From Lichenostomus cassidix (taxonomy: Eukaryota > Chordata > Aves > Passeriformes > Meliphagidae), in assembly GCA_008360975.2 (NCBI GenBank), contig CM039182.1, positions 22,292,324-22,356,323 of the forward strand: DNA of 64,000 nucleotides, in the 5' to 3' direction. Under the pieces are notes generated by a model that saw only the letters and a list, made by a program, of their open reading frames with translations, did not search any database and was not told the origin of the DNA. Position 1 is the first letter of the stretch. The number at the start of each line of letters is the position of its first letter. Shown here one piece after another: positions 11,623-25,441 of this stretch. A program made the position numbers and the translations under genes.

Positions 11623-13539
11623 TGTAGTCTGTTTGGCTTTTTTTCAGTCTCTGTCCCTTGGCCCGAAACCTTGTTTGCCTCTGGAATGCAGTTCCCTGTT
11701 TCTCTGGCTTGCCTTCCTTGCCTTCTGTGTTTCCTTTTCCCAGGTCTGTCCACCACTTTTCCCTTAACATGGTGCCTGTCTTTTGGCACATATTGGTCTC
11801 TGCAGATGCTTACTCACACTTACTATCTCTTTTTTTTTTCCTGAGCATTCTTCTGTCCTCAGCCAAATTTGATGTTGTCAGAATAAGGTCAAGAAATGTA
11901 AATATTTTGAAAGTATTTTCTCATAAAATTTCCACTGGAAGCTCTTTTTCAGGTTTTCTTCTGAGCCTCACACTTGAGAGAGAGTAAAGGAAAATTTTTT
12001 TCAAGAGAGTGGAAGTCATGTTTTTTCAGGAGATGTGAAGAATTCTATCTGCTTAGAAACCAAGTTCAGAAACGGAGAAGTTTGATTATGCCCCTGTGAC
12101 TAGGGCAGGGAAATAGATGAGGGGAAAAGATAACAATTGCTAGGTCATTTTGGAAGCATCTTATAGAATTTGCTTATGCCATTCAAGTTTTATGTGTCAC
12201 TGGAGCCACTGATCTAGGTTCAGCTGTGAGCCTGGAGCTGAGAACTGTGTCAACACGTGTAAGTCTTGGTCACTATGGTGGGACTTGAGCAAAAGAGTTG
12301 AGTGACACTTTCTTCAAAGTGGGACTGTACAGGGGAGCCCATTTCCAATAGTTTTGTGATGAGGGTCACTGGAGCTGCCTGGGGCGTGACCCAGGGCTGT
12401 GTTTTGCCTGCTAGTTCATTGTACCTCATCATTATATAAATATGAACAATATTTCAGGGTGTTGAAGATGTCATCTCAGCTGATCTGTACTCTTCTCCTC
12501 CTGAAGGTTTTGCTGATGTACATGTTACTATTCCCTGTCCTGGTCAGTCACAGCACTGCACACAGTCTGCCCAGTGCTCCCCCAACCCCAGGAGGTTTCT
12601 GGGGAGCCAGGAGACATCTGAAGCACAGACCAGCAGGGGTTGCTGTAGGAGAAGGAGATGGAGAAGATGCGCTGCCTCCTTTTTGGAGAAGCCCTCCCTG
12701 AGGGTTTGCCAGGGTTTTCTCCTGCTGCCCTCTTTTCTCTCCTGCCTCACTCAAGCTTGCTTGGGCCGAGTAGTGTATTCCCAGCACGAAGTAGGTGTCT
12801 ATTGCTTACTCACAGCTTTGTGTATTTTGTGCGTTCATAAATTAAATACTAAGTTTCATCCCTAAAATGCTGAAACTAAGTTCAGAATTCATATTCTGAC
12901 TCAATCAATTTTAAATGCTTTTTAATATTTATTGTTTATGTAAAAGTGGATGGTGGTATTCATAGTGCTTTTTTCCCACAGATTGCCCATAGATTATTGC
13001 TATAATGTCATTTTGTCACTCCAGAACTTTCTGATATCTTTCAGGACTGGGACAGAATTGAATTGGGAATGATTAGTTTCATCCTTTGATTGAATGTTGA
13101 GTCTTTTTCCTTAATTCCTGTAAAATCACCATTAGCTATTTTGGCTGCAGTCCTGCGTTGGGTTGAGGCAGTGCTACACTGTAAATCAATATCTTTTCAA
13201 AAAGACTGCTGTAAATTGCCTCGATAGCATATGCATGGTTACTTTGGCTGCAATGCTGCTGCAGAGCCTGGATACTCTGCCTTTCTGGGAACTCCACAGG
13301 CAAGTCCATCATATATTTTAAAAAAAATCTATTTAGAAACATCATAGTATTGCTGTTGAAATTTAGACAGAGAAATACTGTACCCTCAGTGCTCATCTGT
13401 ACCTTTTATATTCTACTCCACTGGGATTACCCTGTCTTGAGGGATTTCTTTGTTTGCTGCTTTAGATTTCCCCCTTTCTTAGCTGTAGTACAGCCGTACC
13501 ATTTCAGCTTGCTAGTGCAGAAAGATGTTGTGAATTCAG

Positions 13540-14060
13540 TTGCTGAATGAGCCCGGCCTGACTGCAAACACTAACATTGCTAGAGAGATGCCAAAGAGTT
13601 GCAGGTGAATCTGACCTGATCTGGGCAACAGCAAAACGGTAAGATGGGGCTTGTTTAAATCTCTGGGATTAATTGGGTGCTGGGGTTTCCTGTTTCAACC
13701 TGAAGCCTAGTTATCACATGCTTCCAACTTGAGCAGGATTCATTCTGTGCATGTCAGGGTGGGTTTTCTCGGGAATGCTTAACATCCAGGCAGAGGGAGG
13801 CGGTGGGAAGCCGGGAACGCCACATGAGACCTCTCGGCAGCCACCCTGGTGAGATTCCCCAGCAGTACTGCCTGCGGTTTGTAAATACCAGGGAAAAGGT
13901 AGGGGAAGCTTAAAAGCGATGCTTTTCTCGGTACAGCTTTGTATCTCTCTCTCTCTCTGGCAGCCTTATTTATAATTGTATTAAGAGGATAGTATGGGCA
14001 ATTTTTTCCGATACATGCTTGGCTGAACGCCCTCTGGGATGAGTGAGTGAAGGACGTGAT
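13540..14060 (+). promoter_or_regulatory. CpG-dotted patch, candidate intragenic promoter or enhancer
   Basis: I count 13 CpG dinucleotides in about 520 bases, four of them at 13800-13836, against a background where most 60-base lines have none. Three sequences that could act as splice donors on the + strand lie inside: GTAAGA at 13639, GTGAGA at 13849 and GTAGGG at 13899. A CDK14 isoform starting at human Met47 is known, and that Met is at 30065 here. A first untranslated exon in this intron would suit that isoform, but this is inference. A (CT)n run at 13944-13958 lies within the patch. Confidence 0.3.
13944..13958. repeat. (CT)n microsatellite
   Basis: Fifteen bases of uninterrupted TC dinucleotides inside the CpG-dotted patch. 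Confidence 0.9.
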
Positions 14061-15032
14061 CAGCCACTTTTTCATCTCTAACAAGTCTGTGCATCTTGCT
14101 AGATCTGAATAATGTCTATAACAGTTACAGATTTGCTGGGTGGTAGAAGATAAAATTAAAATGATCCTTTATAAATACATACTATATCATGGATGTCAGA
14201 ATATTTTTTTGCCTTGTTAACCTCTGTCATGATTTTATTTCTCTTGCATGCTGTCTTTATTTAATATAACAAAAAGTGAGGTAGTCTTTTTAGGCAGTCG
14301 TTCTTGAATGCTTATGTAGGAGTGTGTTGACAGCGGTTTGGATCTTAGAGGAATATTTCAACATATGAAAGCTTAGAGCAGCAGCATGTTCAGGGAAAGA
14401 GAGGAGGAAAAGAGCAGCAGTTACCATTAGTACAAGACAGAAAAATTAAAATGTAGCCATAGAATGGAATTATTTGAATGATTTCTGATGACTTAACTGA
14501 CAGCTAGTGTGTTTCAGTTGTAGATCAAGCCATAGAAAACTTACTCAACAGAAATCCAGGGGAACTGAGCAAAAAATAGTATTTCACCATATGTTCTACT
14601 ATTTAAAGGAAATAAACTGTGGTAGTAATGGTAGTGATGAGAGATGGTTTTCGCTATTACTAGTTAAGGACAGAAGCAAAGGAGATTTTTTTCTGGAGGA
14701 GCATGCTTATCTTTATGCAGCATGTGAATTATACTCTAAGAAGAGATCAGTTGTATATCAATGTGGGATCAAATAACTAGTTTGACAGGGATTCATGTTT
14801 GCTTTTTCTGTACTTGCCAATTAAAGGGTTCTTCTTCTTTGTCACCGTATATGATTAAAGGGTAAAGATTCAGTCCTACATCAATTATTTTCCAAAGGTC
14901 TCATTATTATTTTGCTCGAGTTCTTTTCTTAAAAGATGCTATGTGTACTGCAATGTAAGTGATGTGAGGTGGTCAGTTTCACGCTATGTACAACCTTAAT
15001 TTACATAGTTTTTTCTTAGAAAGTAGAGATGC

Positions 15033-15047
15033 TTTTTTTTTTTTTTT
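15033..15047. repeat. Poly-T tract
   Basis: Fifteen consecutive T. A similar 15-T run is at 42504-42518 and a 12-T run at 57038-57049. Confidence 0.9.
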
Positions 15048-18000
15048 GAGAATTACCCAGAATGTTTCTGTGGCAAGAGATATTTCAGTTGTATTATTTT
15101 TTAATTATTTTTATGGAAGTTTTCCTTTGCTTATACTGTCATGCCTATTAATAAATTGCAAACCATTGTTTAATGCATAGAAGTCACCCAGCCACTTGTG
15201 TTTGCCCTCATATTGTACAAGGAATGGAAGTCCAGGCATGTGGGACTTTTTTTAAAGCAAATTTTAAGCTGCATTTTTCTCTCAGTTTTATCTTTTCATA
15301 TATATGTGAAATTTGTTGCTTCCATCATCTTTCTACCTCCAAGTGGTTTTTTCTTCCCAAGTCTAAAGCCATCACCTCTACCTTGCTGTGTTACTACTGT
15401 CTCTAGAGTTCTCCCATTTTAGTTTTCTGAGCTTAAATACTGTTTTGGAAATACAGACCCCAAATTAACTAGCTGGAAAAATTAACTTAAAATGTGGAAA
15501 ATGTGCCCAAAAGTTAGGAACACAGACGGGAAAGGGAAGAAATTTGTAGTTTAATAGGCAGTTATTGCCAAGTGCTCTATGAAGATAAAGATCTTTTGGT
15601 GAATCAATTCTGCAGTGAGGCTGGGGTCTGTCACAGCACGAGATGAGGGCTCACCTGAGGAGTGAGTGCTTGCAGTAGTCTCTTTCATGTCCCGGACTCC
15701 AGGCGGAAAGAGCTTCAAGGAGTTGTACAACTCATCTTAATGCAAGGTTGGCCAGCCATTGAGGTCCTATAGCAAAAATGTTCACCTATATATGTATACA
15801 TTTTTTTTTTTAGTTATTTTGCTGTGTAAATCTTACACAAAACTAGTCCCTAAAATCTCTAAAACCAAACCTGTCCCAATGCTTTTGGATATTTTCCCAT
15901 CACACTGTAAGCACTCGTGGGTTGTTTGGAGAGTTCTGTTTGTCTCGGGCAGGCAGTTCTTGTTTCTCCCAGAGCCCCTGCAGATGAGAGCATGGACAGA
16001 GCCGTGAAGGGGCTGTGATTAGGCTGAAGAGCAAGTGTGCCTGGCTGGTCCCACAGGACAGCTGCCACAGGCTGCTCTGCAGGGCTCCAGCTGTGGAGGG
16101 AACGGGGTAAGGGATTATTTTATTTTTTAAGGGAAATCCTTGCACAGTGCTGGCTTCCGTTTGCCCCTGCAGATTTCAGCAGCTGCCCTGGGTGGGTGTT
16201 TGGGGTCAGCAGGAGTTTGCTGGGGTGAGAGTGTGTGTGAGTGCTCAGCCTGGGGCAGGAGAGAATTTGGGCTGTCATGTATGGCAACTTCTGTATAAAT
16301 GTGAGTGCAGGTGTGCCCCTTAAAGGTCACAGGAGCTGCTGAGCAGATCCAGACAGCTCTGTCTGTTGGGGTTATTCCCCTTTGAAGTCCCAGAAAGGCA
16401 AAAATACTCAGCTGTCAGGCAGTGCTATACATGGTTTGTAAATTGGATTTGATAATACTAGTGTTAAAATGTTCCTAAGTGTTTCAGGTATTGATACAAT
16501 GATAATTACAGTTTACAATCACTGTTGAAATGAATAAGAGTATCCTATCAAATATTAACTGAAACAACAGAGAGGCTGGGCGATATCAGTTCTCCAAAGC
16601 CTGTTTCTGAACTAAAGGAATAGCTGGTGTTCTTAGTTTGGGAAGAGCAGGTTAATTACTATTTTCTGAACTTGAGTTCCCTTAGGTAAGACCATATTGG
16701 CTTCCAGCATCTTTAATTAAGTTTTTCTTCTGCTACTGTGTTAGGAAGGTACATGAATGTACTGGTGATGTTAAGAACCTGACCCTTAAGGACTTTATTT
16801 TTCTTAATACTCCTATTATAATGTTCATGTCAGCACAAGTTCTCCCAAGGGCAACTCCATCAGTCCTTAAGTGCTCCTTCCACCTACACTGTGACTTCTG
16901 GGTTTTGGTATAGCTCAGTAAATACCTTTCTGTGACTGCTTTTTGCTTTTGAGATAAGGATATTATATGTTGTCACAGTTATTGATTATATGCATCTCTT
17001 TGATGTGTGGCATATTTTTCACTGATATCTTTCATTCCACTCCCTGATAGAAGCCTACTTATATTTCTAGGTTTAGCAATTTGGCAAAAGCAAGTAGTGA
17101 ATTAGTAATTTAATATAGTACTGAATATTGAATTCAGGGGGGTGATTTTGTATTACAAAATTTTTGAATCAGCCCAGTAAACACATAATTTTGCCTTTAT
17201 AGCAAAATACAAAGTAGTATTTGTACCACTTTGTAGTAACTTCTGGGCTTTCTCTCTATTGCTGGTGAAGTGATCTTGTTATTTTGTTTATCATATTCCT
17301 GGGTGGATGGGCTTCTCTGAAGTTGCTGTATCAGTTCTGGACTGGCCTGAGGAGGACACAGAATTGTACAGTTTTATCTGTTAGTAGTCTTTGGTTTGGG
17401 GTGCTAGTCAGAAATGGTGTGGAAAGAGTGAGTAGAGATTTTTCTTTTATTTTGCAAAAATTTTTAGAAGGTTTTTTTGGAATTTGTGTATGTTAATTCT
17501 AGAGTTGAACTTGCTATCTCATCCTGCTGACTAGATCTGCTGCAGCTTCTGACTGAAAACTAACTTAATAAATTCAGCTAGATGTTATATAAATGTAAAA
17601 TAACCTAAGGTAGTGACAAATACCATATCAGAAAGCTTTGGATCCAGTCTGTATCATTCTATCCAGGAAATTGAATAGAATTTATGTCAGTTATATTTCA
17701 GTTTTGCTGTGTTGGATGTTTGTAATTTAATATTAAATTGTGTACAACATACCTGAAGAGGAAAATACCAAATGTCGCCAAGTGAGCAGTGAGGAAATAA
17801 AATGACTAGGAAAAGGCATAATGTCCATTTGTATATTGTGAAAGCTCAGCTTCACTTAATTCATTTCTGATGCTTTTCAGTCTAGAGGCTTAGCATGTTT
17901 GAATATGTCCTTCTCCAGTTTATTAAATCTTTGTGTAAATACACAGAAAATATATTTAAACCATTAGAGAATATGTGCAAAATAGGTTTGCCCAGACCTT

Positions 18001-19632
18001 CCTGTAAATAGTGGGGGTTTTAATGAACAAATGGGTTCTGTTAAATATTGGTTATAGAAATTTTATTTTAATGTAACCCAGAAGAGTTATCTTGAAAAGT
18101 TCTACAGTTTAATGGTGGGGTGGTTGATTTTGCTGCTGCCCAGGAAAGTGTTGATACTAGCCCCCTAACTTTCAGGTTGGCAAGGAATTTTCTGTATTTG
18201 GCAAAGTAGTCCAGATACATGAAATCTTATAATTATAAAAAGTGATTTTACTGCTTGTAGGCAGCTGTGCAGGGAAAGCCATGCAAAATATCTACAATCA
18301 CTCTCAGTTTTATGACAATTTCTTCATGAGAAGCTTCATGTACTGTAAGGTAGGAAGACTTCTCACACTGATGTTCTAATGATAGATGTGATTTTTGACC
18401 AACTTGATTCTTAGAATTTGTTGCTTGTTGAAGGTGATTCATGATGAACTCACAGCTTTGAAGGTGCAAATTGCCACCAACTGTAGAAGGCTTGGCTGCT
18501 TTGTACTGTTACAGCTTTTTCTTTAGAATTCATTTGAGCACAGTCATAAGTCTACTACAGCACATGTTTTGGCTTGAACACATCAAAGAAGCAGCAGTGA
18601 TTTTCACTTCTCTGTTGAAATGCATAGTTGGTTTTGTCTCTTTTTTTTTTAAAATGAGCACTATCTCTATGCTGTTCATACAATACTCATATAAAATTGT
18701 AGTTGTCCCTCTTACAATGAGCTCTTCTCAGTATCAGTTTGAAACCTCTCCATTTTAAGTTTTATACATCTTGGCAAGAAAAGATATACTGGGGTGTTCT
18801 TCATATTCTAAATAACTTTAGATGCTATAATTTTCAATTATGCTTCTGACTAAACTGAATTGTGGGATATGGCATGTTTTCCAGTGTAGCACATAATGTA
18901 CTGAGAAGCAAGTTTCATTATCCTCTCTTACACCATTTTGCTTTGAAAGTTACTGTGCTGCTGCAAGTCTGACAAACCTGCAGTAGCTGCTAGAAAATTC
19001 CTTTGAGACTTTTCATTCAAGTTTTATATAATTCTGTAACCAGGTCTTTTGTCTGAGGGGAAAAAAAACAGAAAGAACAAGTTAAAAAAAAGAGAAATCA
19101 GGTGTGTATGAGATCCAAACACAGGTGAGGACTTTTCATTTAATTATTTGTGAAACTGGGCTTGTCATCCTCATCTGAACTCTCAAACTTCCATGAAAGA
19201 AAGCAATGGCAGAAAGGTCATGGATGGCTGTTATTGAGATTTCTGGGAGACTGAATTGAAATGTAGGTTATTCAGCTCTTGGAAGATTACTCACACAAGA
19301 GAATAATGACAAAGTTGAAGCTGTTTTTCTGCCTCTACCTTTATACTGTGCTGATTTGATAGAGGATACTTTGTCAAATTCAGTGGTTTGGAAGATAATA
19401 TGTAGAGGAGCAGGTCTAGAAACACACAGAGAGCTTGTCTTTCCTTGTGACATTGATCTGCCTTGGAGTCTGCATTTCTCAACCTGTAGGGTTGTTGGCC
19501 TCAGGGATGAAGCAACTAAGAGCAGGAGAGATTTCTTTCTTGGTGCTAGAATGAAACTTTGAAATGCATTAGCAGAATGAAGCAAACAACTCTCGTTACC
19601 TAGTTTATCCTCTGGCTTTTGCTAAAGGTAGT

Positions 19633-19695
19633 TAAAAAGGAAAAGAAAGGAAAGAAGAAAAATGAAGAAAACAAGGAAAGGAATGAAGTAAGTAA
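19633..19695. repeat. Purine-rich low-complexity tract
   Basis: An almost pure A/G stretch of GGAAAG and GAAGAAA units on the + strand. Nothing coding. Confidence 0.8.
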
Positions 19696-22600
19696 AATTT
19701 TGTGTGGTTTTTTTAATGATGGAAATGGTCTGAAGGAAAAAGAGCCAAACTAATTTACCATTGTAGTCTTGAATTATTTCTTGCAAAGCACATTTAAAGC
19801 ATGTGCTGAAGCTAATGTGAGAGTGGCATGATTTGTAAATGACCATGCAACATGCATGCTGGTTCAGTAATGAAGGTTGTCATCAGACCAGACAGAAGAT
19901 GGTTGCAAAACCTTTCCACCTGCAAATGCATATATTTCACAAATATGGTTACATGACCTGTTCCCTTCCTCTCCAGTGCTTATATGAAGAGCATATATGT
20001 TAAAGGTTTTGAGTGTTTGATGTTAAGTCCTATACTGTCAGTTGCATGACCAGATCTGACCAACAGCAGTGTTTTTGTTGCAGACACTGCTTGTAAGAGG
20101 ACAAATTTTTTTTGTTTGAGTCAGAAGTACTTGGTGATAACTTTGAAAGAATCAAGAGGCTTGCTAGGGATAGGCAAAGGAGCCTAAAGGAACTGGGTAG
20201 ACCCCATTTTCGAGGCATGGAGTTGTTTACGATTTATTTTCTTTAAAAACCTTACTGACAGCCTCAGAATCTAGCAAGAATAGGCATTTTGTTGTCAAGT
20301 CTCTCAAGATTTCTCACACTTGAACATGGCAGTGGGAAGACTTACTGCATTTATGGATGTGCCTTTGATAACTTCATGATCAGGGGGAGTTTTGGAGGAT
20401 AGAATAAAATTATAAACCTGTAAACTCAGAAAGACTTAATATACTGTTAGCACAAAACTACTAATAATGCACTTATGGAAAGAAGACTATAAACTTGCAC
20501 TGGCACATGTAGCCATCTGTTGGAGCAGGAGGCTGATATGGAAAAGGGATTGAAAATATTTTTTTAATCTTTATTTTTAAATCCTGTTCATATGGTTACA
20601 GAGGAGGATAGACAACAGATACAAGTGGGTAACTAAGTAAAAGAGTATAGAAACCACCTGTCACAATTTCTTAGGAGAGTGTTTATGTTCAGACACTTTC
20701 TCCACTGCTCTTCTGGTTACCAAGGCATCCTTGGCTTGTGCCTAGCACTGGAAGCTTCTTCTCTCACACTGACACCTCTGCTGATCCTCAACTGTGCCCC
20801 CCTGCTTGGTTATTTGGAGGAATAGTCCTCCTACCTTTGGATGCAGCAGGTCTGGAACCAGGTTAGTGGAAGCAGCAGCCTGGTTGCAATTCCAGGGAAG
20901 GCTTGCATGGCATACTGCATTACATACCACTGTGACAAATGTGAGCTCTGTGCAAGTAAAGGGAAGACTTTATTTGCCATGCTTTTTTACTAACACAGTT
21001 ACTGTATTTTGGGACATCAGCACAGAAATAGAGCAAAACGCCCCTTTAGATCAGCTCAGTTGAGTTTCTGTCTCTTTTCATGAATGTTAGAGGCTGTCAG
21101 AACTTCAGTGTGACCTTTATTTGAGACCCTGTCCTTAGGTGACTCCTCCTGACGTCTGTTGTCACAGAACAGGGTTTTGCTTTGAGGACATATGTAGGTT
21201 TTTATAGACCTAAAATCTAATACAGACTCTCTTCAAAACTGGACCCTTTTTCTCTGCAAGGAGAGGAACATCAACTTTAATGGACTGGAAATTCACTTTT
21301 CTGAAGTTAGGCTGTGCTACAAACAGAAAAAAAATTAAAGTTTTAGAAATGCTCAGCTTTGCCTTACCATGTTGAGGGGGCCTAAAATAATTTTCAATAA
21401 TTCCTGATCTCAGGATAGTTCTTGATTCAGGAATGGTGCTAATATTTAGGTATCAAGTTAGCAGAAAAAAATATGTACTATACTGCAGCTCTTGGTGTGT
21501 TGGTGGTGAAAGGAAAAAATTGTGTAACCAATTTTAACTTCTAGTATAAAATGTTATTTTACTTGATGCAGGTGTTTGATCTTTTCAGATTTTTATGAAA
21601 GTGCAATTCCCACCCCAGGTCTGATCAGTTGGTCTTTCTGTGAGGGTGACTATTTTCTCACTTGGCAATTCAGCACAGACATTTAATCTGCTCATTGAGT
21701 TCAGTGTTTCAGACAAACACAGAGAATTAATGTCAGAGCTTCTAGTTCAAAAATTCTCCCATCTGGCACTTCAGTGACCTTTTTATATTCGCCTTCTTCC
21801 ATATGACAAAGACAGTTGGTTTAACATCAGCTTTGACTTTGGAAATAAAATGACCATTTTGGGCGAGTGCCTTTGAGATGGGCTGTGGGAGGTGTATGAG
21901 TAAGTCTGTGGTAGGTACAGCAAGGAGCACACCATATCCCCAGATACCACTTCCAGTCTCTCAGCTCTGTTTTCAGTTGCATTTGCTAGTCGATAGCTAG
22001 CATTGCTAGCAATCTCTGTATCCAATTAAAGTTAAATAAATATTACCCAAGAATATGAATTATAGCTCTTGGACACAGAGAGAGGCCATCAGGACAGGAA
22101 AAGAAGTGTCTTATTTTACAACCATTTCTTCCTTGCATCTTCCTTCCTGTCCACCCCGCCCTGCCTTTTTTTTCCCCCCTATCTTACTCAAGTTCTCTTT
22201 CTGCTTCTTTTAGCTCTGCCCATCAAATGTTCAAACCAAAGGGCTGGAGTAGGTGGTTAGAAGGAGGGGTGAGTGTGTTCAAGGACCTCTTTCAAACATG
22301 AGCCTGATTGCACTGGTAGCTCCGGTATGAGCTGGCTGGTGATGTCGTGCAGCATTACATGCTCTACTTCCCCTTTCACAATTTTATTCACTCCCTTATC
22401 TCATGTTCTTCATGGATCTTTTCCCATAATGTGGAGTTCTCACCGACTGAGCTCTCTTCTCAACCTGTGCATGTTTCTGCTTGTGAGTGCAGCAGTGATT
22501 TGCTGACCCTCTCTTGGGGAGGATGGAGAGTGCTACCAGCTGGGCCAAGAAGAAGCAGGCAAGACTTTTGTCTAAAATGAGAAAGAGCCTCCCTACTCCT

Positions 22601-25385
22601 TTATTCTGCAAAAAGAATGAATCTGCAGATAGCTGCATTTTTATTTTGAACAAAGCTGCTTATAATACTCCAGGAACATTCCCAAACTGTGTTTTATAAG
22701 TAGCAAATGTCAAATTCCAGGGATGCCAGAATCTGCAGATGACTTGTGTTCTCAATTGCCATGGTACCAAAGCATGATAGAAAATAACATGCTTATAAAA
22801 GGTAATAAAAACTGGTATCCAGATAGGATTTTTCCAGTGAAAATTAATGGCAGACTTCCATTCTAAGCAATTCAGCAGTTAAATCAGTAGTCAACTATAT
22901 ATTTTTTTCTTTCTACATCTCTCAGATGAATGCAAGTCCTAAGTCTTATTGTCTGTAAAAATGAGATTGTTGCACTACTTCCAGTGGGCTTTGGCTCTAC
23001 AAATTATAATTTATATCTTCATAACGTTTCACTTAAAAAAGCCCAAGTGCTTTACAAACCTAATTTGTGCTCCCAGTCTCTGCTTGTGATAGGGGTAGGA
23101 TCACTGTTGTGAACAGAAAAATGGAATTGTGGAGAGGTTAAGCGACTTCCTTACCTCACATCACTCAGTAATTTTTTCCCCCTCAGTGCATGCTAGACTT
23201 TGGGTTTCCCTGTATCTGGTCCTTTCATTCTACATCTCCTCGAATGGTGCAAATGGGAGGAATTCAGATATTTCCTTCATATTTTTCAGTAGACGTTTTG
23301 GAGGTCCACTCTGGTATTAACCCAACCAGTCATTTTCCCCCCAGATTTACACAGTGTCAGTGACTGAGAGAAAACAGTAGATGGTTGGCAATTTTTTTGA
23401 CATTTTACATAAGTCCATAGCCACCAGATGACCAAAGTAAACATTTGTAGGATATTTAATGTAGGAATTAAAACCCAGATATAATGCATCTTCCTGAAAG
23501 ATGTGATGAGCTTCAGAGGAGGGTCTCTTTATGCTGTACAAGCATTTTAAAATCTTCTGTGTGGTAGGATGTCTGGCCTGTTCTGCCAGAATTGGTTGTT
23601 CATTGTTACTGGGGAGATCTTTATTCATATGAATAAATTCCACTGATACGGGGCAGTCTATATTTTACTAAGTACCCAAACAGGTGATTAATTCCTGGCT
23701 CATTCATGACTGTTTTAAAATTCATGAACTGTAAGACTATAAATTACTTACATGGTTTAACTGATCAGCCTTACTCTTTCCATGCTATATGACTTTAAAC
23801 AGTAAATTAATTAGTCCAGCAACTTTTAATTCTAAGAATCCTGTTTCTTTGGGACCTCTTAATTTTGCTGACAGTGATGATGTGAAGAAATCTTGCACTG
23901 AAACTGTATCACAATAACTACATCTGATACACCATTTATTATTTACACATTAATCCAAAATACAGATTAAGGACTATTGCTTGAAATGAAATATAAGGTG
24001 ATTCAAAGAGGCATCGTTATTTAGAAACGTTTCTATGAATGATTATACTGATTTTTATTTATTTAATGCGGCTTATTATGGAGCAAAATTACTGTTCTTG
24101 TGATTTCAGTCTCTTTCTTAACTTCAGCAGTATTCTTTATGGGCAAAAAATTGGCTAAATGCAGACATGATGTTTTGAGATATGAGAAGTACCATGATGT
24201 TAGGGTGGAGGCTGTAGCCCTGTGGTCCATGCTGATGTAACGATGACTAAGTCTGTTTACCCTAGAGCAGCCTTGGGATCTTCTCAAATTGATTGTGGGA
24301 CTGAGCAGGAGGAGCAGGGGAAAAAATACTGTCCAAGTTGTGCTGTTGTTTGTCATACACTGTCTTCAGATTTTGATCAGCAACCAAGAAAGTTGCAAAG
24401 TATAAACTGTGTTGTGCTCTTTTGTGGTTCTAACACAAGAAGCTCTTTCTTTAACATTCTGGCTCTTTTCATCTTAAATAAATGAAAACACCCAGAGAAA
24501 CAGTAAAATAACTTTTAATACCAAGCTGCACTAACTTTTGTGGTGCTGCATTTTATTTTGCTTTACATTGCCAGAATCCGTGATAGCTCAAGTAATTACT
24601 GAAATTGGCATGAATATTCTGATTTTCTAGATAAATCTTCCTTTTGTGATTTCTTTTAAAAGTAGACAAGAGCTCTTCAGGTAGCTTCAAAGTGATTGTG
24701 CTGTAGTCTTTTAGTAGCCAAATGTCTCGTCATCTTGTCTCTTTTTGTCTTATATTTTTAGTTGAGACTGAGTAATTGTGGACAAATTTTAAAAGTGGGT
24801 TTATTTCAGACAGCAGAGTGTGGAGAATATATATTGCTTGGCAGCAGAATGTGGAACAACTTGGGAAGTACAGGTGTGTATTTGACATTAATGATCCATA
24901 TGTGAGAAGTGTAATCTTGCATCCTGATGCTCATGGAGAGGTACTTCTCTTGGGCCACAGGCTGACAGGGATCTTTTTTCCAAGATCTGGAAATCAGATC
25001 TGGGATCAGGGACTCCCGACAATCAATACTGTTGCCTCACTAGGTAGGAATAGTCATTGCTATTTTCCAGATTAAGTCTTTTCCCACAAGATACCAAGTC
25101 CCTGGACAGTTTCTGAGTACTGGTTTGGAAGTACTTTTCCAAAGAGTAATTTAAAACACAAAAAATTAGTTTCTGTAGGATTATTCTGTTTTCTGTGTAG
25201 AAGAGCAAAACTCCTTAAAGGGAGGCTGGTATTGGAGTCTAGTTTAGCCTTTTCAGGATTTTAATCTTAGAACCAAAGCAGAGACTTTGGAGGTGAATGT
25301 TCCATATATAAAATCCTCTGGTGTGAGTACCATACATATCATTCCTATTGTTTTGTCTTGCCTTTTTTTACTTTTAGAAATTTTG

Positions 25386-25441
25386 GGTGTTTTTTGAGTT
25401 TTTTTGGGGGTTTTTTTTGTGTTGGTTTTTTTTTTTTTTTT
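25386..25441. repeat. T-rich low-complexity tract with G clusters
   Basis: T runs interrupted by short G clusters, ending in a 17-T run. Open reading frames across it on either strand (for example lysine-rich ones on the minus strand) are products of this composition and not genes. Confidence 0.9.

Noticed and set aside
18248..18469. Protein-like 73-codon open frame on the minus strand
   Set aside because: Composition looks plausible, but no family is recognisable and no splice or retrocopy features surround it.
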